From the NCBI GenBank assembly GCA_023249275.1, contig JAHFCV010000037.1:1-15116 (forward strand): a stretch of 15,116 nt of DNA, written 5' to 3'. Made by a program: the position numbers and the translations under genes. The notes under the pieces were generated by a model that did no database searches, was not told the DNA's origin, and worked only from the letters and a program-made list of their open reading frames with translations. Numbering within the stretch: the stretch's first letter is position 1; each line of letters starts with the position of its first letter. This DNA is from Candidatus Methanoperedens sp. Lineage in GTDB: Archaea > Halobacteriota > Methanosarcinia > Methanosarcinales > Methanoperedenaceae. This document shows positions 14,501 to 15,116 of this stretch, piece after piece.

Positions 14501-15103
14501 GCTCTTTACCCCGTTCATGCAATACCAGCCTGATATCAGTATCTGCTCCGTATCGGATGCCTTGCCTGGGTAGGAAACTGTCACATTCATTACCATGTGG
14601 TCTGCAACAAGTGTGGCTCCCTTGGTTTTATCGAGGGTTACTTTAGCAACATATACCCCGTCTCCTGCAATGTCGCCTGATAAGGAGCCATCGTCTGTAA
14701 ATGTTAAAGTTTTATTGCCGAAAACAGTCTCGCCAAAATATTCGATATGGTGCCCGCTAGCTCCTCCTGGCGCCAGCCTCTTATAATCAGCTACATAACC
14801 GATGAGCTGGCTTTCCTCCCCTTTAATGATAAGACCCTTCTCGGTCAAAACCATGGCGTATACATAAACCTCCAGTGGAGCGGTATCTACTCCTGCATAG
14901 GTATATCCCACACCATTTTTCGTCGGGTCAACCCACCATCCCATATACGTCTTTTTATCTGTAAAAGTAACAACGCTGTTTGCATGAGTCGCATCCGCAG
15001 GCGCGGACAGGAACATGGCGCTTAAAATAGCAAGAACTAAAAGTATTCCCGTTTTATTCCACGTTTTATGGAGACATTCATCTCCCGGCGTTTTTGCGGG
15101 CAT
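5534..15103 (-). CDS. Giant secreted multiheme c-type cytochrome, 3189 residues, 65 heme-binding motifs
   Basis: I count 65 heme-attachment motifs: 62 CxxCH, one CX3CH (ACQGPCH) and two CX4CH (CNNSNCH, CYAGNCH). A signal peptide (hydrophobic core about 19-35, cleavage near 38) is followed by a beta-rich domain (44-190), hemes 1-7 (218-453), a non-heme beta-sandwich block (about 495-966) and heme 8 (967). Four 12-heme repeats begin at residues 1008, 1464, 1926 and 2383, and a 9-heme partial unit begins at 2851. Apart from C10 in the signal region and C195, every Cys I see is in a heme motif. No C-terminal membrane helix or sorting signal is visible, so it is probably released, held in the S-layer, or anchored through partners. 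Such proteins carry electrons outside the cell in anaerobic methane- and metal-oxidising archaea; that role is inferred from family. The ATG at 15103 has only weak upstream purines. An earlier in-frame start beyond the window is possible, but the signal peptide fits this one. Confidence 0.93.
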   Translation of the reverse strand: MPAKTPGDECLHKTWNKTGILLVLAILSAMFLSAPADATHANSVVTFTDKKTYMGWWVDPTKNGVGYTYAGVDTAPLEVYVYAMVLTEKGLIIKGEESQLIGYVADYKRLAPGGASGHHIEYFGETVFGNKTLTFTDDGSLSGDIAGDGVYVAKVTLDKTKGATLVADHMVMNVTVSYPGKASDTEQILISGWYCMNGVKSGAGHGTHTSQTGTSDNCAVCHRGYEHWYENISKTFRDDQLDIHKFKVNPPDIPAADQNQVFSANRWNYSDDGAPANSYPNFSQQVPGSPYCAFCHEVKGSATYDLGAGDRTNMADRPMCNNSNCHNTTEISNTTVPAWQPGSMPGVASTITRVAYNITKAEQHAHDNTGVSTVPCVSCHRTTHSLELPNRTSTDYTDLSGRCLSCHSLFNKHNNSVSCIKCHTNDTHNIRFLQQNLSYDWSTTNIVTCDNCHTNTTFAGSLGLNPPQVPYTNHSGDSDAGQKWGDYWTSKNQQAAVGGANLIQTSTVVVSSQSVQYGTASPLSGAQTVDGSFETLTEGWRSLPPNTVYQYADSNTTTYGSITNWNNLRSASDGGAVATINETFGPQENMVNGKFVSDLSSWTVTPATSFPIVWVDTGTPQYGSLNGSITAKTITNRTSIAEQTFQVNSTASLSAILSFDWRKSIGSVAPINQTMRVQLVNPSNAVTYTWSDTQIGPVAWSAEIYDVSANITTTGTWKIRLSMDGGTPNTNGAALYSDFDDVSLTLNNSAHAVYKMDTSLDFQNVQTADNYTFQMNYSTSGDSFDLQVYDGTYWNTKTTLNNATFTKYNYTLTVAEMQGGYPSIKFVDKTQSNTTKGSLKIEYARITPGIYHQEINLYHNFTGIPKYAAQETAEYTLLAKGYVTAGEGLDIYAYDYGANSYQLVKLDPFPTTNGWVNYSIPYSAISDTGTASILFSDSNKTRDDNVVDNFYLDYVAIKADNYKYLPCYYCHALLANHKKRAIGNIEWVQNGSTAQNLKNSTNLSGNWCANCHYNGSTPSGKYKYNGSAWNPAPPLITVNNINPSNPNYGSWYDHSSIVATNYTDAKCKECHGTAAITTTKQFPHTVDIGSSGGANCTSCHNIGGSAGTGRLVNFTAMNDSLALHKNLNGGVSTSLPAENKKCWACHGNGTEPGSSHPTNYKTPYNCVDCHVTRQNLNYTPNNTILNVTQHYWNGSNISTSSVTSCYACHNRSEMMLGLNLDPDDAASVYGGANGGNNSSSHYGKKRNDMAGWDTTTYCTYCHNTTTNNATFFVSDFNNTIFNHTSRATTPLCTACHYSGRIHNSTLAKPVSNDSYCSTCHGASGTAATNNKSEHRNLYCTECHANNTIGTLAGKDIHAVKYLTQSNSFATTNSSAVNCVTCHQTTSVDSSLTGFTAFKIKNPMRHSDNVSNGSVWDSYWTNTSPQTACIYCHNDTKHNATPLGRILQWNPNYVMYGSIGSNGSCADCHYKGDLNYTQMNSTFVSAGLKVPPEITNGTNWKGNFSNYYNHSLPTYTDLDCKSCHSTLLSGSANMSEFLHNAATGINGGANCTACHNIGGTAGAGKLVNFSAINDSNALHKNLNSGAANSSNATAENKKCWACHGNGSEPSAHPTNYKTPYTCTSCHVQGAGQNFNFTPNNTLLNVTQHYWNGTSVTTANATSCYVCHNKTEMMLGSFDPDGAGTGVYSGANGGNNSVSHYGKKRGDMAVMANTTYCSYCHNNATSVFPFINATNNRTIANHSMNYPSTNPECKECHSYGRLHNSTLYRPAFALPNSSYCLACHGSSGTATIKNLEQHNGSTGLNCTNCHLNSTKSIHPVRYLQQDGLNWAQTKTNAVNCTTCHQNPGLSGFNKAPITPKPMNHSTNTYSGALWNNTQPAYWTNTSQQTSCDYCHGKIALHNTSGLGNITRVKGSNTVRQALANSTWCANCHYSGATSGYAGTLFSPEPPEIRNASGKVPQKARDNTNFYDHTNDVSTGYNDSKCKTCHDNALDAGATSLNFSHNVAQGGGGANCTSCHYIGGSVQNINITAVNDANAIHKDLNKDATASDTGFNDSKKCWACHSENGKEPSGHPTRYKTPYNCTDCHVQGSGQNFNYTPNTTILNVTQHFWNGNSIRTPNATSCYACHNTSGMITPAYDPDGASSNVYSGANGGNASVSHYGRKRGDMAVQQNTTPYCDNCHNGTSAFPFIDSANRTISNHSLGYPATNPTCKDCHSGGRIHNSTLYKTSLSLPNATYCTNCHGAGGSASKNNLERHNSTGTACSQCHLNASDSIHPVRYLQQDNTWATTKVNAVNCTSCHQGSGIAGFGTAPKVPQLNHSTNKYSGALWNGTYSGFWDNTSQQSGCDYCHGKIALHNLSGLGNITRMKGNNTVRQSLSNGYWCANCHYNTTPAGNYSFKGNLFSPEPPEVLNKSGKVPLLARDSTQFYNHSNDLASSYDDAKCKTCHNNNLGASATSLNFTHSLSSSSGGANCTSCHGLSGSLSDGKRINQTAMNSSIHKDLNKDASASDANYSESKKCWACHGDGSEPSGHPSNYKTPYNCTNCHVQDAGQNFNYAPNNTVLTVTQHYWNGTSINTSIATSCYVCHNKSEMMVGMALDPDGASSNIYSGANGGNQSVSHYGKKRSDMAALSNTTYCNYCHNNQSSVFPFIDSNNMTTTNHSLNYPGSNPSCADCHASGRLHNSTIYKPAFDMSNVTYCLSCHGNNGSGGTNYTGAVTGYREKHNNSLCTGCHINSTRSIHPVRYLQQDNTWGNTNTSAVNCTSCHQGAGMPNFSSAFIVETPMLHSNNTYSGALWNGTQQPRYWDNTSQLSSCYYCHGKKSLHNASRLGNASLIQGGNSENQSLTGGYWCANCHYNGSAPSGNYNYKGDLLNPKPPEVFNLTGLVPANSSSGMPFQNHSVNIAGDWSDVRCKSCHGKELPSNTTSATFLHKLNQSKPDAGGPDCLSCHPSTANDPNGPPSDRRINGTAFTNYSVHRNLNSNAGSSVSLSDNRSKACWACHSDGTQPVKHPADYLNPKPCAYCHVNETPNPIGAFNAPVVSKHYPGKVFAGVKAHSTNFTAGSCQVCHNYSQAANLNLTYGTYEAIKVLNATVSHYATNDSLLATNSASSCALCHADSAQPYGGEPKQLVDQAKHSMNSACQGPCHNPYYVNSGNINPIILHNASLGIYYTCYAGNCHVTVTTSRGGRR
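5538..6553 (-). repeat. Partial 12-heme unit 5 (hemes 57-65)
   Basis: It starts with the unit-initial WCANCHYNGS motif and keeps the expected order through CKSCH, CLSCH, CWACHSDGTQP, CAYCHV and CQVCHN. It then degenerates and ends with CALCH, ACQGPCH and CYAGNCH. Nine heme motifs are accompanied by nine other histidines, including relics of QHYW (SKHYPG) and SHYGKK (SHYATN). It looks like a C-terminal cap derived from a truncated repeat. Confidence 0.75.
5543..5549 (-). promoter_or_regulatory. Shine-Dalgarno site for the FG-GAP gene, inside the cytochrome coding sequence
   Basis: The minus strand reads GAGGTGG followed by TAGAAG and the ATG at 5537-5535. The site is encoded by the last codons of the cytochrome (SRGGRR). 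With the ATGA stop/start overlap (5537-5534) this indicates that the two proteins are made from one mRNA by coupled translation. Confidence 0.75.
6554..7957 (-). repeat. 12-heme repeat unit 4 (hemes 45-56)
   Basis: 468 residues from CANCHYNTTPAG to the residue before the next CANCH. The motif order matches the other units: CANCHY, CKTCH, NCTSCHG, KKCWACHGDGSEP, NCTNCHVQ, CYVCHNKSEM, YCNYCHN, CADCHASGR, YCLSCHG, CTGCHINST, NCTSCHQG, CYYCHGKKSLHN. It also has 12 non-motif histidines. It is the longest unit, with extra residues between hemes 53 and 54. Confidence 0.85.
7958..9328 (-). repeat. 12-heme repeat unit 3 (hemes 33-44)
   Basis: 457 residues beginning WCANCHYSGATSG. It has 12 CxxCH motifs in the common order and 12 non-motif histidines (YDH, FSH, AIHK, GHPT, TQHF, SHYG, NHSL, RIHN, ERHN, SIHP, LNHS, ALHN). 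The CYACHN site is followed by TSGMITPAYDPDGA rather than the KSEMM sequence seen in other units. Confidence 0.85.
9329..10714 (-). repeat. 12-heme repeat unit 2 (hemes 21-32)
   Basis: 462 residues beginning SCADCHYKGD, a variant of the unit-initial CANCH. It has 12 CxxCH motifs and 12 non-motif histidines. Counting by eye, this unit alone contains about 36 Asn-X-Ser/Thr sequons. Its last third closely resembles that of unit 3 (CDYCHGKIALHN...LGNITR.KG.NTVRQ), which points to a recent duplication or conversion there. Confidence 0.85.
10715..12082 (-). repeat. 12-heme repeat unit 1 (hemes 9-20)
   Basis: 456 residues beginning WCANCHYNGSTPSG. It has 12 CxxCH motifs and 12 non-motif histidines. 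It is the most divergent complete unit in its last third (DIHAVKYLTQ in place of SIHPVRYLQQ; CIYCHNDTKHN in place of CDYCHGKIALHN). The middle third (CWACHGNGTEP, HPTNYKTPYNC, TQHYWNG, SHYGKKRNDM) is well conserved. Confidence 0.85.
12206..13621 (-). other. Non-heme beta-sandwich block inside the cytochrome
   Basis: Residues 495-966 contain no cysteine until heme 8. The sequence is strand-rich with aromatic and Asn/Thr-rich turns. It seems to contain two or three jelly-roll modules: one around 505-575, one around 580-730 (VNGKFVSDLSSWTV ... YSDFDDVSLTL), and one around 735-955 (DNYTFQMNYST ... NFYLDYVAIK). The endings FDDVSLT and FYLDYVAI are typical of the last strands of carbohydrate-binding or MAM-like sandwiches. 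It probably binds glycans, S-layer or partner protein. The fold is assigned by pattern only. Confidence 0.6.
14534..14974 (-). other. Shared N-terminal beta-rich domain (copy in the giant cytochrome)
   Basis: Residues 44-190 lie directly after the signal peptide and before heme 1 (C218). They match the partial protein at 63-512 in length, order and key motifs (FTDK, VYAMVL, DYKRL.PGGASGHH, DGSLSGDIAGDGVY, DHMVMNVTV). No heme motif lies inside. It could be a secretion, assembly or docking module common to a set of extracellular cytochromes. Confidence 0.7.
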
Positions 15104-15116
15104 ATCCCATCCATTT

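Noticed and set aside
5570..15025. Many plus-strand open frames of 60-130 codons opposite the cytochrome gene
   Set aside because: They lie antisense to a long frame with clear protein motifs, overlap each other, and show Cys/Val/Ala-rich composition mirroring the antisense of CxxCH codons. They have no domains or Shine-Dalgarno sites.
15104..15116. ATG codons at 15114 and 15110 as alternative cytochrome starts
   Set aside because: Both are out of frame with the cytochrome. The in-frame ATG at 15103 gives a normal signal peptide, although a start beyond the window cannot be excluded.

Overview
The window looks archaeal, most likely a methane- or alkane-oxidising relative of the Candidatus Methanoperedens (ANME-2d) type. 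Promoter regions carry TATA-like boxes rather than -35/-10 pairs. A ribbon-helix-helix/UPF0175 antitoxin sits next to a PIN toxin. Most of the window is one gigantic secreted multiheme c-type cytochrome rich in Asn-X-Ser/Thr sequons. The taxon is inferred from gene content, and I could not test it.

All genes I accept are on the minus strand, so transcription runs from high to low coordinates. At 15103-5534 is a 3189-residue cytochrome with 65 heme-attachment motifs. It has a signal peptide, an N-terminal beta-rich domain, hemes 1-7, an approximately 470-residue non-heme beta-sandwich region, and heme 8. Then come four complete 12-heme repeat units of 456-468 residues and a final 9-heme partial unit. 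Its stop codon overlaps the start of the next gene (5537-2739). That gene encodes a secreted 932-residue protein with an FG-GAP/VCBS beta-propeller, about five Ig-like repeats and a C-terminal helical domain. The two look like a translationally coupled pair, plausibly an extracellular electron-transfer cytochrome and an accessory adhesion or scaffold protein. A T-rich terminator follows at about 2705-2729.

Downstream, with its own promoter, is a membrane-anchored transglutaminase-like protein (2604-1927). Next is a toxin-antitoxin pair (antitoxin 1823-1494, PIN toxin 1486-972). The toxin is broken by a frameshift near 1365. After a 354-base non-coding stretch that looks like a promoter plus a long repeat-containing leader (618-971), a second secreted protein starts at 617 and runs off the left edge. 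Its mature N-terminus is clearly homologous to the N-terminal domain of the giant cytochrome, so the window probably lies in a cluster of paralogous large cytochromes.

The most interesting content is the architecture of the giant cytochrome. It has a regular 12-heme repeat with exactly 12 additional histidines in each unit, a beta-sandwich block inserted at a defined point of one unit, non-canonical CX3CH/CX4CH motifs only near the ends, and an exceptional density of glycosylation sequons, some overlapping the heme motifs.
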